A stretch of 59,374 bases of DNA from Pyxidicoccus fallax (lineage in GTDB: Bacteria > Myxococcota > Myxococcia > Myxococcales > Myxococcaceae), in contig NZ_JABBJJ010000033.1 of NCBI RefSeq assembly GCF_012933655.1, forward strand, positions 1-59,374, in the 5' to 3' direction. The first letter of the stretch is position 1; each line of letters begins with the position of its first letter. Position numbers and translations under genes: made by a program. This document shows positions 8,739 to 17,175 of the stretch, piece after piece. The notes beneath the pieces were generated by a model. That model made no database searches, was not told the DNA's origin, and saw only the letters and a list, made by a program, of their open reading frames with translations.

Positions 8739-11240
8739 TCAGGGCAGCTGCGGGAAGTGGATGACCCGGCCACCCGGGCCCACGGCCCAGATGTTGGTCG
8801 GGGACACCAGGGCGATGTCGCGGAGGGGGCCCGCTGTGGGCGGGGTGTACTGCGTCACCCACGTGTTTCCCAACCCGTTATGACGGTGGATGCGGCCCGC
8901 TGCGTCCGTGACGTAGACCGAGGAGCGGTCTGGCGCGCAGACGCTGGTGAAGTTCGTGTTTGCAGGAGGCGTCACGAGGCTCCAACCAGCTCCCTGCCAC
9001 CTCATCACGAGGTTGTTGTCTCCCACCGCGTAAGCAAGCGTTGGCGAGACCATCCAGACACTCCGGAGGCTGGAATTGCTCGGGCTTCCACCCGTGGGCA
9101 GGTCGACGTCGCTTGGAGTAGCTCCTCCGGAATAGGTCTCGAGCTGAGGGACACTTTGCCCATTGCTCTCCTGGCCCACTATGAACAGGCGCGTTCGGTC
9201 GAAGCCGTGAGCATCCCTGTAGAGGGGGGCGGGATTGGTGGGACTGTCGGCAGCCCTCACAGGAGCACCGCTCGTCGCCCAGGAGTGGAGCTGACCGCCC
9301 TCATCCACCACGTAGAGCGTCATCCCGCTGTCCTCGAAGCCGACAATGCCCGTGGCGTTGTGAGCGCCGGTCAGCGTGTGCTGCATGGAGCAGCCCGTCC
9401 CGTCATGCCGGGCCACCTGTCCGCCGCTGCCCGCGAGGAACACGCTCCCATCGCTGCTCACCCAGGCCGCATTCCAGGTGGTGGTAGCTCCACACTGGCC
9501 ATCGAAGCTCGTGAACGACTCGTTCGCTGCGTTGCGACGGGCGAGGGCACCGTTCGCTCCGGCAATCCATACGGGATAGCCGCTGACGCTGGCCTTGCTG
9601 ATGGCCACGGTGTTCCAGTCGCGCCCATTGAGAGCGGAGTCCGTTACCGGGTTCCACCCTGCCCCCATGCACACGTTGCCTTCATCCGAGTTGACGTTGC
9701 AATTGTTGTCACGGAAGTCGCAGACCTCTGTGCCACCACCCCTGTTGTATCGGTCGGTATCGTCGCAATCCGTGTTGCTGGTCGCGGAGCCAGCAGGAGG
9801 CATTGTCGGAGAACACGCGACCTGCGCCTGAGCGCCAGAGAGCGCGTCTCCATCGCCATCCACGTCGGGGGTGTAATAGGTGGTCCCCGTGGGCGCGTTG
9901 CAGCGGGTGTCGTCTTGCGCTTCGTTGCACACGTAGATGCCTGGGCAGGAAGCACCACAGGTGGCACCCAGCCGTGTCGGGCCGCTCTTGAAGGGCTCAT
10001 CCTCGCCGTTCACGCAGTTGTCATCCACGCCGTTGCACTTCTCCGGGACGCCAGGATTCACCGCGGCTTCCGCATCGTTGCAGTCGAAGACGGCGGTGGG
10101 CGCCACGTAGCCCGCGGGCTGCATGCAGCCGGTCATCGTGGTGTTCGCGAGTCCGTAGTTGTCTCCGTCCGCATCCCGGTGCCACGTCTTGTTGAAGCCC
10201 TCGTCCGTCCCGCCGCTGCAGTTGTCATCGACTTCATTGCAGACTTCCTGCGCACTGGGATTCACCGCGCTGTTGGAATCATTGCAGTCGACGTTGCTCG
10301 ACACGTACCCTTCCGGCCTGTTGCACTTCAGCCGTGTGTCCGTCATCGTCCCGAAGCCATCACCGTCTGCATCCCGGTAGTACCTGACAACCGCCAGCCC
10401 TTCGTCCGTCCGGTTGTCGCAGTTGTTGTCCTTGTCGTCACACGTCTCGGCCAGTCCTGGCTTGCGTGCGGCGTCGTTGTCATCACAGTCGTTGCTGGAC
10501 GCAACGTGGTTCTCGGGGGCGACGCAGGCTCGCACCACGGGACCGGCGCCAACTCCGTCCCGGTCGCTGTCCAGGTAGTAGCTGTTCAGCGTCAACCCGT
10601 TGTCGATGCCCTCGACACAGTCGTTGTCCACGCCATCGCAGATTTCCTGATTGCCAGGTCGCCTCTCGGCGTTCCCGTCGTCGCAGTCTCCGCTCTGGGC
10701 CACGTGCTGCGCGGGCGCCGTGCAGCCCAGCACCACGTCTCCCCCGCCAACGCCGTCACCATCCCCATCCCGGTAGAAGCTGAGCTGTCGGACGGCCGCA
10801 TCGTTGTCGACGCAGTCCGTGCCGCCCCCGGATGTCGGCACGTAGCCGTCACCGTCGGTGTCCACCGCGCTCAATGCGAAGGAGAACGTCTGCACCCCCG
10901 GCGTATCCAGCGTCACCTCTTGCGTCTTGCGCGCCACCTCCTGCCCTTTGCAGTCGCGCTCGTGCGCCGTGGAGATGACCTCCAGCGTTCGGCCCCACTC
11001 CTCCCGCCGGAAGATGCCAAAGACCGCCTTGCGCTCGGCGCGCTCCCACACGAGCTGCTCGCCGGTCAGCGACTTGGAAGCATCCGCCTTGTCGCGGACC
11101 TGCGTGATGATGCAGCCCGCCTTGAAGTCGAAGGAGACCTCCAGCCGGATGGCGGCCTGGTTCGCGTCAGGAGGGCCCTCGTCCTTCTTGCAGGAGGCGA
11201 GGACCAGCAAGGACACCATGGGTAGCATGAAGCGGCGCAT
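8739..11240 (-). CDS. MopE-repeat lipoprotein with C-terminal propeller-like region
   Basis: The protein has 833 residues. A lipobox signal peptide (VLASC, Cys17) directs it to the envelope. After an N-terminal domain of about 110 residues come about six MopE-type putative metal-binding repeats (about 120-470). Each follows the plan D-x-DGDG..., Cys, GYV or HVA, DCDD or DCND, PG..E.C and D-x-NC..DEG. These are rich in Asp and Cys and are expected to bind metal ions. Residues about 480-833 contain recurring G..W.V.... units such as WIAGANGAL, FLAGSGGQV and YAVGDNNLV, which suggest a beta-propeller. The gene uses more A/T-ending codons than its neighbours, which may mean transfer or relaxed selection. 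Function is unknown; a surface or extracellular matrix role is inferred. Confidence 0.85.
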   Translation of the reverse strand: MRRFMLPMVSLLVLASCKKDEGPPDANQAAIRLEVSFDFKAGCIITQVRDKADASKSLTGEQLVWERAERKAVFGIFRREEWGRTLEVISTAHERDCKGQEVARKTQEVTLDTPGVQTFSFALSAVDTDGDGYVPTSGGGTDCVDNDAAVRQLSFYRDGDGDGVGGGDVVLGCTAPAQHVAQSGDCDDGNAERRPGNQEICDGVDNDCVEGIDNGLTLNSYYLDSDRDGVGAGPVVRACVAPENHVASSNDCDDNDAARKPGLAETCDDKDNNCDNRTDEGLAVVRYYRDADGDGFGTMTDTRLKCNRPEGYVSSNVDCNDSNSAVNPSAQEVCNEVDDNCSGGTDEGFNKTWHRDADGDNYGLANTTMTGCMQPAGYVAPTAVFDCNDAEAAVNPGVPEKCNGVDDNCVNGEDEPFKSGPTRLGATCGASCPGIYVCNEAQDDTRCNAPTGTTYYTPDVDGDGDALSGAQAQVACSPTMPPAGSATSNTDCDDTDRYNRGGGTEVCDFRDNNCNVNSDEGNVCMGAGWNPVTDSALNGRDWNTVAISKASVSGYPVWIAGANGALARRNAANESFTSFDGQCGATTTWNAAWVSSDGSVFLAGSGGQVARHDGTGCSMQHTLTGAHNATGIVGFEDSGMTLYVVDEGGQLHSWATSGAPVRAADSPTNPAPLYRDAHGFDRTRLFIVGQESNGQSVPQLETYSGGATPSDVDLPTGGSPSNSSLRSVWMVSPTLAYAVGDNNLVMRWQGAGWSLVTPPANTNFTSVCAPDRSSVYVTDAAGRIHRHNGLGNTWVTQYTPPTAGPLRDIALVSPTNIWAVGPGGRVIHFPQLP

Positions 11241-11292
11241 AGGGCGGGCAGTCTAATCCCACCCGCCCCCAGGCCTGCCACTTCCCGTCCGG

Positions 11293-11682
11293 CTAGACCA
11301 TCCACCAGCCGCCGTAGGGCTGGCGGATGAGGATGAGGTCCCCCGGCCAGTGGTCCTCGTAGACGCGGATGGTGCCCCAGATGGGGTCGATCCAGATGGT
11401 CCGCGCCGCGGGCGTGGGGTTCACGTCGCCCTCAACGGGCAGCGTGATGACCGGGGTCCCCTGCCGGTTGATGAACTGCACCGCGGGCATGCCGCCGTCC
11501 TCACCGCCAGACAGGCGCAGCAGGTAGAAGTCCGGCGGGAGCGGGGTCAGCTCGGGCATGGAGATGTACATGAAGGCCAGGTCGACGCCGGCCTCGATGT
11601 CCTCCGTCAGCGAGGCCCCCGCGAGAACGTTCGGGCCCTGGGTGCTGACCCGGACCTGCTCGCTGTCGAGGTCCAGGCCCAT
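11293..11682 (-). CDS. Hypothetical protein, possibly the 3' part of an amber-split gene
   Basis: The protein has 129 residues of unrecognised family, with no signal peptide; the C-terminus is Trp/Tyr/Pro-rich (WIDPIWG, QPYGGWWMV). The ATG at 11682 has no Shine-Dalgarno sequence. The frame is the same as that of the lipoprotein gene just upstream, and only one TAG (11707-11709) plus eight sense codons separate them. It may be an independent gene, or the distal part of one lipoprotein gene interrupted by an amber codon. Confidence 0.5.
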   Translation of the reverse strand: MGLDLDSEQVRVSTQGPNVLAGASLTEDIEAGVDLAFMYISMPELTPLPPDFYLLRLSGGEDGGMPAVQFINRQGTPVITLPVEGDVNPTPAARTIWIDPIWGTIRVYEDHWPGDLILIRQPYGGWWMV

Positions 11683-11706
11683 GCTCTGCGCTACGTCGGC
11701 GGGCTG

Positions 11707-11979
11707 CTACACGCACATATAGGACGTATCGTCGATGACGCTGTAGGCCGTCCGCACTCCCGTGCGGAACTTCGGCGAGAAGCAGCTGCATACCTCGGTG
11801 CCAACCAGGTTGATGAGCTCTGGCTCGGCGTAATACTCGATGGTGTACGAGCTGGCATTACACCACGTTACTTCCTGCTCCTGAGCGCCGAGCTCGGACG
11901 CATCCGAGTCCTCCACCCCGGGGCCGCAGCCGGTCAGCATTCCCACCGCCAGCACTCCACCAATGATTGCCGCGCGCAT
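11707..11979 (-). CDS. Small Cys-containing lipoprotein (DUF6289-like)
   Basis: The protein has 90 residues. The start at 11979 is fixed by AGGAGG 5 bases upstream. The signal peptide ends in a lipobox (LTGCGP). The mature part has Asp/Glu/Gln near the N-terminus, then an EYYAEPELINLVG segment and Cys residues (TWC, CSC, YMCV). The YY..P...LVG..xxC layout resembles small secreted myxobacterial proteins of the DUF6289 type, recalled from memory and unconfirmed. It ends in TAG, and the same frame continues open for another 137 codons. Confidence 0.7.
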   Translation of the reverse strand: MRAAIIGGVLAVGMLTGCGPGVEDSDASELGAQEQEVTWCNASSYTIEYYAEPELINLVGTEVCSCFSPKFRTGVRTAYSVIDDTSYMCV

Positions 11980-12104
11980 GTCTTCCTCCTGAGAGTGTAT
12001 TCGCCATCTAAACCGCAACTGCCGGTTTATACGTGAATGCACGGAGATGGAACTCCCAGGTGGGTCGCCATCGGGCGGGCTCGGCGATATGCATGGGCGC
12101 CACC

Positions 12105-13091
12105 ATGAACGTGCTCGTCACCGGGGCCACCGGCCTCATCGGCAACGCCATCGCCCACCGGCTCGCGGAACAAGGCCACCACGTGCGCGCGCTCGTGCGC
12201 GATGCCAACAAGGCCGCGCCCCTGCTGCCCGCCTCCGTGGAGCTCGTCCGCGGCGACATCACCGTCCCCGAGTCGCTTCCCTCCGCCATGCGGGGCGTGG
12301 AGCGCGTCTTCCACGCCGCCGGCATGCCGGAGCAGTGGCAGAAGGACCCGTCCATCTTCGACCGCGTCAACCGCCAGGGCACCGTCAACGTGCTGCGGGC
12401 CGCGCTCGAGGCGAAGGTGAACCGCGTCGTCTACACCTCCACCATGGACGTCTTCGCCGCCCCGCGCGGCGGCACCCTCGTGGAGACGAACATCGACACC
12501 GCGCCCAAGCCCACCTGGTACGAGCGCTCCAAGCAGGCCGCCGAGCGCGAGGCCGAGGTCATCCGCCAGCAGGGGTTGGACCTCGTCTACGTCAACCCCT
12601 CCGCCGTCTACGGGCCCAGCCCCGTGCACGTGGGCCTCAACTCGCTCTTCCTCCAGGTGCTCAACAAGCAGGCCCCGCTGCTGCCACCGGGCGGAGTCTC
12701 CATCGTCTACGTGGACGGTTGCACCGATGTGCACCTCGCCGCCGCCGAGCGCGGTGTCTCCGGGGAGCGCTACCTCGTCTCCGACGAGCACGTCAGCGTC
12801 GCGACGCTCGCCCGGGGCATCCTCCAGGCCGCCGGAGGTGGACGCCCGCCGCCCACCGGCCCCACCCTCCTCCTCCAGGCGCTCGCCACCGTCTCGGACC
12901 CGCTCGCCCGCGTCTTCGGCTTCACGCCGCTCGTCGCCCCGGGGCAGCTCTCGTTCCTGCTGTGGGACGCCCGCGTGGATGCGAGCAAGGCCCGCCGTGA
13001 GCTCGGCTTCCGCCCCACCCCGTTCGCCGAGGGCGTGGCGCGCACCGTCGCCTTCCTGCGCGAGCAGAAGCTCGTCCCCGCCGCCGCCTGA
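12105..13091 (+). CDS. NAD-dependent epimerase/dehydratase (extended SDR)
   Basis: The protein has 328 residues. It opens with the Rossmann motif VTGATGLIG (GxxGxxG) and has the catalytic YxxxK in WYERSKQAAE and a Thr/Ser in VYTSTMDV. The overall pattern fits the extended short-chain dehydrogenases such as 3-beta-hydroxysteroid dehydrogenase/isomerase or dihydroflavonol reductase-like proteins. The substrate is unknown. The start at 12105 places the glycine motif at residues 7-13 as is usual; ATG 12093 is in frame and possible. It is divergent from the small lipoprotein gene and stands alone. Confidence 0.88.
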   Translation: MNVLVTGATGLIGNAIAHRLAEQGHHVRALVRDANKAAPLLPASVELVRGDITVPESLPSAMRGVERVFHAAGMPEQWQKDPSIFDRVNRQGTVNVLRAALEAKVNRVVYTSTMDVFAAPRGGTLVETNIDTAPKPTWYERSKQAAEREAEVIRQQGLDLVYVNPSAVYGPSPVHVGLNSLFLQVLNKQAPLLPPGGVSIVYVDGCTDVHLAAAERGVSGERYLVSDEHVSVATLARGILQAAGGGRPPPTGPTLLLQALATVSDPLARVFGFTPLVAPGQLSFLLWDARVDASKARRELGFRPTPFAEGVARTVAFLREQKLVPAAA

Positions 13092-13120
13092 GCGCGGCGG
13101 CAGGGCGGTCCGGGCGACGA

Positions 13121-13942
13121 CTACCTGGGGGTCACGCTCTCATTGCTGAGCGACACCGTGGTCGCCGTGCTCGTCACGACGATCTGGTCCGGGTCCTGGG
13201 CGGCGCCAGCGCTCGGGGCATCGGAGACCAGCACCAGCTTGTCCCCCACGGTGGTCACCGGGGCCGCCTTGACGCCATCCCCAATCGAAACGCCGTTGAA
13301 CGGCATCTCGAAGGAGAAGTCGTTGTAGGGCTCCCTGCCGCTGCCCCCGCCGCTCTCGGCGGCATACTTGCACGGGATGTAGCAGTAGTTGCATTCGATG
13401 GGGCCTCCCATGCACAGCTTCAGGCACGCCTTCGGGGTCAGGTGCGTGCAGGAGGGGCGGCCGAGGCTCTCGCCCCGGGCGGCGACCGAGCCGCTGGCGA
13501 GGCCCTTCACGGAGGCCACGAGCCTGCCCTGCGAGTACAGCAGCGCCGAGTAGGTGGTCGGGTTGCCGTCCGCGTCGACGAAGCTCGCGGTGATGGTCTG
13601 CCCGTCCACTCGGCTCGCGACGGTGGCGGTGGCGACGACCTTGCCGTCCGCGACGTGCGTCAGCACCGTCGTGTCCTCGGCCTGACCGGAGGGCTCACAG
13701 CTCACGCCCGCGCTCCAGGCGCTGAAGCCCTCGGTGTCGATGGCCACGCCATCCGTGCCCGACGTGCTGGTGGCGTGGACGTTCAGCTCCTTGCTCTGCA
13801 CCTCCAGCTTCGCGCCACCCACCGCGCAGTGCTTCAGCCCCGAGAACGTGACGCAGTCCTCGGCATGGGCCTGCGAGAGAGGAAGGGCGAGGGCGAAGAG
13901 GGCGGCGAGACCGGTCTGGGTCCAACGGCGGAACGAACGCAT
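13121..13942 (-). CDS. Secreted hypothetical protein with a Cys cluster
   Basis: The protein has 273 residues. The start at 13942 follows AGGAGC. A signal peptide (ALPLSQAHA) is followed by a beta-rich region with many Val/Thr residues and DGxxI turns. A compact Cys cluster follows, spaced C-x6-C-x3-C-x6-C-x2-C-x3-C (THLTPKACLKLC.. to ..CYIPC), which could bind a metal or form disulfides. The last 60 residues contain another beta-rich segment. I do not recognise the family. It is not obviously in an operon; the GNAT gene lies 184 bases upstream on the same strand. Confidence 0.75.
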   Translation of the reverse strand: MRSFRRWTQTGLAALFALALPLSQAHAEDCVTFSGLKHCAVGGAKLEVQSKELNVHATSTSGTDGVAIDTEGFSAWSAGVSCEPSGQAEDTTVLTHVADGKVVATATVASRVDGQTITASFVDADGNPTTYSALLYSQGRLVASVKGLASGSVAARGESLGRPSCTHLTPKACLKLCMGGPIECNYCYIPCKYAAESGGGSGREPYNDFSFEMPFNGVSIGDGVKAAPVTTVGDKLVLVSDAPSAGAAQDPDQIVVTSTATTVSLSNESVTPR

Positions 13943-14126
13943 CAGCAGCTCCTGACACCTGTTCCGGAGGAAATCTCCGGCGGGGGGTGGGCGCCGCGTG
14001 TTCACATGCCGTGCCATTCCCACACCGACGCAGCCCGGGAGTCCGCGACGGGCCCGGGCGCGCACTTGTAGCGTGGAGCGTCACAGCGCGACCGGCGCTG
14101 TGGCTCACGTCGCTACAACCGCGTCC

Positions 14127-14654
14127 TCAGAGGTGCTTGTAGAAGAACGTCGTCGCGCAGAACTCGCCGTCGGGCATCAGCGCGTACTTCGGCACGACGC
14201 CCACCCGCTGCCAGCCGGCGCGCTCATACAGCCGCTCGGCGTCACCACCCGTCACGGTGTCGAGCACCAGCACCGTCTTGCCCTCGGCGCGGGCCACCTC
14301 GTCGAGCGCCGCCATCAGCCGCTGCGCGACGCCGCGTCGGCGGGCCCCTCGGTGCACGAGCATCTTGGCGACGTCCCCGCGGTGGGGCTGGTTCTCGGGC
14401 AGTGACGTCATCATCTGCACCGTGCCGATGATGCGGCCCTCCTCGTCCTCGGCGACGAGGAGCACGCGCTCGCCGCGCGCGACGCCCTGGGCCACGCCGC
14501 GCCAGAAGGCCACGGCCTTCTCGCGCGTCATCGGCAGCATGAAGCTCACGGAAGCGCCGCCCTCGACGCAGTCGATGAGCACCTCGGCCAGCCCATCGAC
14601 GCAGGCCTCGGCCTCGTCGGCGGCGACGCGCCGTACCGTCACGTCTCCGGTCAT
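14127..14654 (-). CDS. GNAT-family N-acetyltransferase
   Basis: The protein has 175 residues. The acetyl-CoA binding loop is visible as RGARRRGVAQRLM (the R/QxxGxG/A pattern), preceded by the beta-strand with VAKMLVH and followed by LVLDTVTGGDAERLYERAGW, the usual motif B. The ATG shares one base with the TGA of the XRE regulator gene (TGATG), so the pair is translationally coupled and probably under that regulator. The closest known logic is a detoxifying or resistance acetyltransferase controlled by an XRE-cupin repressor (inference). The substrate is unknown. Confidence 0.93.
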   Translation of the reverse strand: MTGDVTVRRVAADEAEACVDGLAEVLIDCVEGGASVSFMLPMTREKAVAFWRGVAQGVARGERVLLVAEDEEGRIIGTVQMMTSLPENQPHRGDVAKMLVHRGARRRGVAQRLMAALDEVARAEGKTVLVLDTVTGGDAERLYERAGWQRVGVVPKYALMPDGEFCATTFFYKHL

Positions 14655-15241
14655 CAGGTCCTCCGGTGGGGAGTGGAAGGCGGGGTCACCAGCGCCACGA
14701 GGTAGCGCGCCGGCTTGCGGGTGGGATTCCGGTAGACGATGGGCTGGTCCAGGCGCATGGCGAGGCAGTCGCCCGCCTCCAGGCGCCACTGCGCGTCACC
14801 CACCGTCACCTCCATGACGCCGTCAATCACCCAGACCTGCTGTGCGATGTCCGGCTCACGCGGAGCGCTGTCATAGGCGACGCGCTGGCCGGCGGGAAAG
14901 ACGACCTCCACGAGCTGGAGCGGCGAGCGCGCGGCCGGCGAGAGGTTGCGGCGGATGTAGCCCGAGCCCGGGTCCGTCCACACGGGTTGCTCGGCCGCGC
15001 GCGCCACCGGCGAGGGCTCGGCGGCGGGCGCCGGGCTGTCCTCGAACAGCGAGGCGAGCGTCACGCCGAGGCCGGCGGCCAGCTTGTCGAGCACCACGGC
15101 GGTGGGACTGCTCTGGCCCCGCTCGATGAGCGAGATGTTCGAGCGGCTCACCCCACTGCGCTCGGCCAGCGCGTCCAGCGAGAAGCCCCGCTCGTCGCGG
15201 AGCTCCCGGATGCGACGCGCGAGGCGGGCGTTGATATCCAT
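14654..15241 (-). CDS. XRE-family regulator with C-terminal cupin domain
   Basis: The protein has 195 residues. The N-terminal helix-turn-helix (about 8-63) contains FSLDALAERSGVSRSNISLIERGQSSPT. The C-terminal cupin (about 100-185) contains the ...VWVIDGVMEVTVGDAQWRLEAGDCLAM pattern, which binds a small effector in this family. It is followed without gap by the GNAT gene. The promoter immediately upstream is covered by nested palindromes of TACTGGAG half-sites, consistent with autoregulation. The -10 hexamer sits only 7 bases before the ATG and there is no Shine-Dalgarno sequence, so the mRNA is probably leaderless. Confidence 0.95.
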   Translation of the reverse strand: MDINARLARRIRELRDERGFSLDALAERSGVSRSNISLIERGQSSPTAVVLDKLAAGLGVTLASLFEDSPAPAAEPSPVARAAEQPVWTDPGSGYIRRNLSPAARSPLQLVEVVFPAGQRVAYDSAPREPDIAQQVWVIDGVMEVTVGDAQWRLEAGDCLAMRLDQPIVYRNPTRKPARYLVALVTPPSTPHRRT

Positions 15242-15245
15242 GGCG

Positions 15246-15276
15246 TCCAGTATACTGGAGGGCGTCCTCCAGTAAA
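15246..15276 (-). promoter_or_regulatory. Promoter with overlapping palindromic operators for the XRE gene
   Basis: On the minus strand, -35 TTTACT (15271-15276) and -10 TATACT (15249-15254) are 16 bases apart. A 14-base perfect palindrome (15246-15259) overlaps the -10. A second inverted repeat, ACTGGAGG-GCGT-CCTCCAGT (15254-15273), spans the spacer and reaches the -35 hexamer. Three half-sites are thus interleaved with the promoter, as expected for a self-repressing regulator. The ATG (15241) falls where transcription should start. Confidence 0.75.
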
Positions 15277-15433
15277 GTGCCGTGCGTCATCGGCCGTCGT
15301 TCGCGCGTAATTCCTGTCGGGTAGTGCCGTGTCCGGGCGGCTCAAAACCTCTCACATCGGCCGGGGTGTTCGAGCGGATTTTCGTGTCAGGGGCCGGAGA
15401 TACGGTGCGTTTCATCAATTGCTGGTCACGCCC

Positions 15434-16438
15434 ATGACGACACGCGCTCGCTCGACACCTTCTCTCCGGCAGACCTCCACTCCGACCCCGCTTTCCCTCG
15501 CGCATGACGGAGTCATCCAACTCCAGACACCCGTTTTCAGGGATGTCGAATATTTGCGACTGAATGATTTCGTCAAAGGCTCACATGCACGCCGCAAGGT
15601 GTTCGCGGAGCGCCTCCTCACGCACTTGCATGAGCGAGGATTCTTCTACCTGGAGCGTCCCACCGCGCTGCTGGCGCGAGAGGGGCTGACCGAGGACTTC
15701 GAGCACTACGAGGCCGTGTACCAGCGGGCGCTGCTGGAGCACCCGCACCTGGGCGCCCTGATGCACGCGCCCACCGTCTTCCAGACGGGCTACAACGCCA
15801 CGTGGTACCCGGAGTCGGCGTCGGTGCGTCAGTCCATCGAGGCCTTCATGGCCAAGCCGGCGCTGTGGAAGGACTTCCGCAAGCGGCCCGTGCCCGCGGC
15901 GGTGCGCGAGCTGCTGGACGCCTCGGAGCAGGCCTACCGCGCCTGCCACGTCGTCGCGCTCGTGTTGCTGGAGGCGCTGGAGCTGGGCTACGGGCTGCGG
16001 CCCGGAGGGCTCTTGCGCCTGTTCCGCAAGCACACCGAGGGCGCGGTGCGGTTCGTGAAGTACCACGCGCCCTGCCCCACCCGTGCGCGGCGCGTGCTGA
16101 CGACGCACGCCTCCGAGCCGCATGCCGACAAGAGCTTCTTCACCTTCAACCTCGGCGAGTCCCGCCCGGGGCTGCTGTGGCTGGACGGGAAGACGCCGCG
16201 CCTGATGCCCAACGGCGACGGGCACTGGCTCGTCACCTCGGGCCGGTACTCGGAGGGGCTCACGCAGCGGCTGGAGCGGCCCGTGCGGTCCTTCCAGCAC
16301 ACCGTCATCAACGACGGCGAGCGCATCGTCATCCTCGGCTTCGTCACGCCCGAGGGCGAGCTGCACGACATCCCGGTGGACGAGTGGCCGCATCCTCCGC
16401 TGGCCTCCCCTGCCCGCTCGCGGCGCGCGTCGCGCTGA
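15434..16438 (+). CDS. 2-oxoglutarate/Fe(II)-dependent oxygenase-like protein
   Basis: The protein has 334 residues. The start at 15434 was chosen over the longer frame from 15329 because composition before it is not coding-like. The iron triad is visible as His230-x-Asp232 (EPHADKSFFTF) and His289 (FQHTVIN), with Arg297 (GERIVI) placed to bind the 2-oxoglutarate carboxylate. The layout resembles the isopenicillin-N-synthase-like branch. It is the first gene of a four-gene run with a PIG-L deacetylase, a glycosyltransferase and a methyltransferase fusion, so hydroxylation of a glycoconjugate or small molecule is a reasonable inference. The substrate is unknown. Confidence 0.8.
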   Translation: MTTRARSTPSLRQTSTPTPLSLAHDGVIQLQTPVFRDVEYLRLNDFVKGSHARRKVFAERLLTHLHERGFFYLERPTALLAREGLTEDFEHYEAVYQRALLEHPHLGALMHAPTVFQTGYNATWYPESASVRQSIEAFMAKPALWKDFRKRPVPAAVRELLDASEQAYRACHVVALVLLEALELGYGLRPGGLLRLFRKHTEGAVRFVKYHAPCPTRARRVLTTHASEPHADKSFFTFNLGESRPGLLWLDGKTPRLMPNGDGHWLVTSGRYSEGLTQRLERPVRSFQHTVINDGERIVILGFVTPEGELHDIPVDEWPHPPLASPARSRRASR

Positions 16439-16470
16439 GGCGTTCCCTCCCGACAGGAGCGCCTCGCGCC

Positions 16471-17175
16471 ATGCCCGCCCGACATCTGTTCTTCTCACCG
16501 CATCCGGACGACATCGCTCTCGGCTGTTTCGTGAGCCTCGTCCGGGTGCCCCCGGGCGCGCCCCGGGCCATCGTCACCGTCTTCTCGCAGAGCTGCTGGG
16601 AGTTCGTCCTCCCGGTGGTCCCCCAGCGGGCCTTCGCGGTGTCCACGCGGAGGCTGGAGGAGGACCTGCGCTTCGCGTGTGCCCACGGCGCGGACTGGGT
16701 GCCCCTCGGCTTCCGTGACACCAGCCTCCGCCTGCCGCCGGGCGCGGAGGACCGCTACCCGTCGGCGAGGGATTCACTCCGGCCCGCGGTGGAGGCCGCG
16801 CTGCGGCCCCTCCTGGACGACGAGGCGGTGTGCCATGTCCCGCTGGGCATCTCCGGGCACGTGGACCACCTCCTCGTGCGGGACGCGGTGCTGGCCCTGC
16901 GTGGAGGTCCCCGGGGGCTCGTGTTCTACGAGGACCTGCCGTACTGCGAGCGGCACAGCGAGGAGGAGATCTCCGCCTTCGTGCGCGGCCTGGGGCTGAG
17001 CCTGTCGCCCTGCCTGCTGGACGTGACGCGCGAGTGGCCCGCGAAGCTGCGCGCCCTGCGGCTGTACGAGAGCCAGATGGAGCCCGCGACGATTCCCTCC
17101 GTCGAGCGCCACGCCCGCCGGCTGGGCGCGGGACAGGGCCTGGCCGAGCGGGTGTGGAAGGCGGTGCGGGAATGA
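16471..17175 (+). CDS. PIG-L family (LmbE-like) deacetylase
   Basis: The protein has 234 residues. The zinc and catalytic motif PHPDDI lies at residues 10-15, where PIG-L enzymes have (A/P)HPDDE; the last position is Ile. The second motif GHVDH (130-134 region) supplies the third zinc ligand, His133. Family members remove acetyl groups from N-acetylglucosamine conjugates such as GlcNAc-inositol (MshB) or GlcNAc-PI, or act on glycopeptide antibiotics. It lies 32 bases after the oxygenase gene, and its TGA overlaps the ATG of the glycosyltransferase gene by four bases. A deacetylase coupled to a glycosyltransferase points to GlcNAc transfer followed by deacetylation (inference). Confidence 0.88.
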   Translation: MPARHLFFSPHPDDIALGCFVSLVRVPPGAPRAIVTVFSQSCWEFVLPVVPQRAFAVSTRRLEEDLRFACAHGADWVPLGFRDTSLRLPPGAEDRYPSARDSLRPAVEAALRPLLDDEAVCHVPLGISGHVDHLLVRDAVLALRGGPRGLVFYEDLPYCERHSEEEISAFVRGLGLSLSPCLLDVTREWPAKLRALRLYESQMEPATIPSVERHARRLGAGQGLAERVWKAVRE

